A DNA stretch of 40,663 nucleotides, taken from the NCBI GenBank assembly GCA_036824045.1, contig DAITAZ010000034.1, positions 1 to 40,663 of the forward strand. The letters run 5' to 3'. The notes beneath the pieces were generated by a model that made no database searches, was not told the DNA's origin, and saw nothing but the letters and a program-made list of their open reading frames with translations. This stretch comes from DAITAZ01 sp036824045 (GTDB lineage: Bacteria; Pseudomonadota; Gammaproteobacteria; Burkholderiales; Rhodocyclaceae). The first letter of the stretch is position 1. Each line of letters starts with the position of its first letter. Shown piece by piece: positions 40,280-40,663 of the stretch. The position numbers and the translations under genes are program-made.

Positions 40280-40656
40280 GCGGAGTCCTTGTCGACACCT
40301 CGGTGTGGGTCGAACACTTTCGCCAGCGCAACGACACGCTGGCCGAACTGCTGGCGCTGGACCTGGTGCTGGCGCATCCGCTGATCGTTGGCGAAATCGC
40401 GTGCGGCACGCCGCCGCAGCGCGAACGAACGCTGTCGGATCTCAACACCTTGCAACCGTCCCGGCAGGCAAGCGTCCGGGAGGTGATGGACTTCATCGAA
40501 CGCGAATCCCTGTTCGGGCTGGGCTGCGGGCTGGTGGACCTGCTGTTGCTCGCGTCCACCCTGATGACACCCGGCGTCGCGCTATGGACATTGGACAAGC
40601 GGCTGTGCGCACTGGCAGACCGCTTTGGGGTGATGTTCCGACCTGCGCCCCACTGA
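40276..40656 (+). CDS. vapC: VapC PIN-domain toxin
   Basis: The 126-residue PIN-domain RNase has Asp7 (VLVDTSVWVEHF), Glu40 (LIVGEIACG), Asp88 (GCGLVDLLLLAS) and Asp107 (LWTLDKRL), a complete acidic site. It starts with GTG at 40276, overlapping the antitoxin stop. VapC toxins typically cleave tRNA or the sarcin-ricin loop. It is of a different subgroup from the PIN toxin at 13.4 kb, so the two modules are independent acquisitions rather than a duplication. Confidence 0.92.
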   Translation: MSGVLVDTSVWVEHFRQRNDTLAELLALDLVLAHPLIVGEIACGTPPQRERTLSDLNTLQPSRQASVREVMDFIERESLFGLGCGLVDLLLLASTLMTPGVALWTLDKRLCALADRFGVMFRPAPH

Positions 40657-40663
40657 GGCGCCC

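Noticed and set aside
39693..40656. tRNA-Gly as an integration site for an island carrying vapBC
   Set aside because: No integrase gene and no duplicated tRNA 3' end are visible in the window.

Overview
The window is a GC-rich chromosomal segment of a betaproteobacterium. Gene content suggests the Rhodocyclales: a rquA gene directly upstream of frdABCD, a LysR/DUF2917 divergent pair, OMPLA, YbiT and TsdA. Zoogloea-like organisms, which carry rhodoquinone-8, are a good candidate, but the genus is an inference. The first ~1.5 kb is visibly AT-richer than the rest and looks acquired. Two 100-N scaffold gaps interrupt the sequence (14334-14433 and 21017-21116). The second is almost certainly artificial, because the same 55 bases lie on both sides.

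Layout. 1-1.4 kb: AT-rich end of an unknown gene and an OmpA-like-domain protein without a signal peptide. 1.85-3.6 kb: a degenerate receiver protein and a PAS-AAA-Fis sigma54 activator. 3.7-6.0 kb: minus-strand housekeeping genes (DUF924, cupin, GST, DUF2917). 6.2-10.2 kb: LysR regulator, nucleotidyltransferase plus 2H phosphoesterase, and YbiT. 10.3-13.3 kb: Ala/Pro/Lys-rich exported protein, EamA transporter, ECF sigma with cupin anti-sigma. 13.4-15.3 kb: an accessory patch with a PIN/Phd toxin-antitoxin, a WYL-like tail, a gap and a degenerate DUF2779 protein. 15.6-19.9 kb: rquA-frdABCD. 20.0-23.6 kb: a TsdA dihaem cytochrome facing a TtrS/TtrR-like two-component system. 23.7-26.4 kb: alpha/beta hydrolase, cytochrome c, ferritin-like protein, and an unknown helical protein. 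26.6-31.3 kb: TonB receptor, SGNH hydrolase, cupin, glycosyltransferase and WcaF acetyltransferase. 31.3-32.1 kb: no convincing protein gene, but a sigma54-type promoter and a strong terminator bracket ~400 nt of hairpin-rich sequence (candidate ncRNA). 32.1-39.6 kb: tail-collar protein, MarR, ferric-reductase-like flavocytochrome, arginase, aldehyde dehydrogenase with DUF779, OMPLA and VOC protein. 39.7-40.66 kb: tRNA-Gly(CCC) and a second PIN toxin-antitoxin.

How the genes work together. The core is anaerobic respiration. RquA converts ubiquinone to the low-potential rhodoquinone, and FrdABCD can use rhodoquinol to reduce fumarate. A Crp/FNR-type site and a matching -10 element lie upstream of rquA. 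Next door, TsdA (thiosulfate/tetrathionate interconversion) is paired with a sensor/regulator resembling the tetrathionate-sensing TtrSR. Sigma54 is a second theme: an activator gene at 2.3 kb and good -24/-12 elements before the candidate ncRNA and before the aldehyde dehydrogenase. No link between that activator and those promoters is shown.
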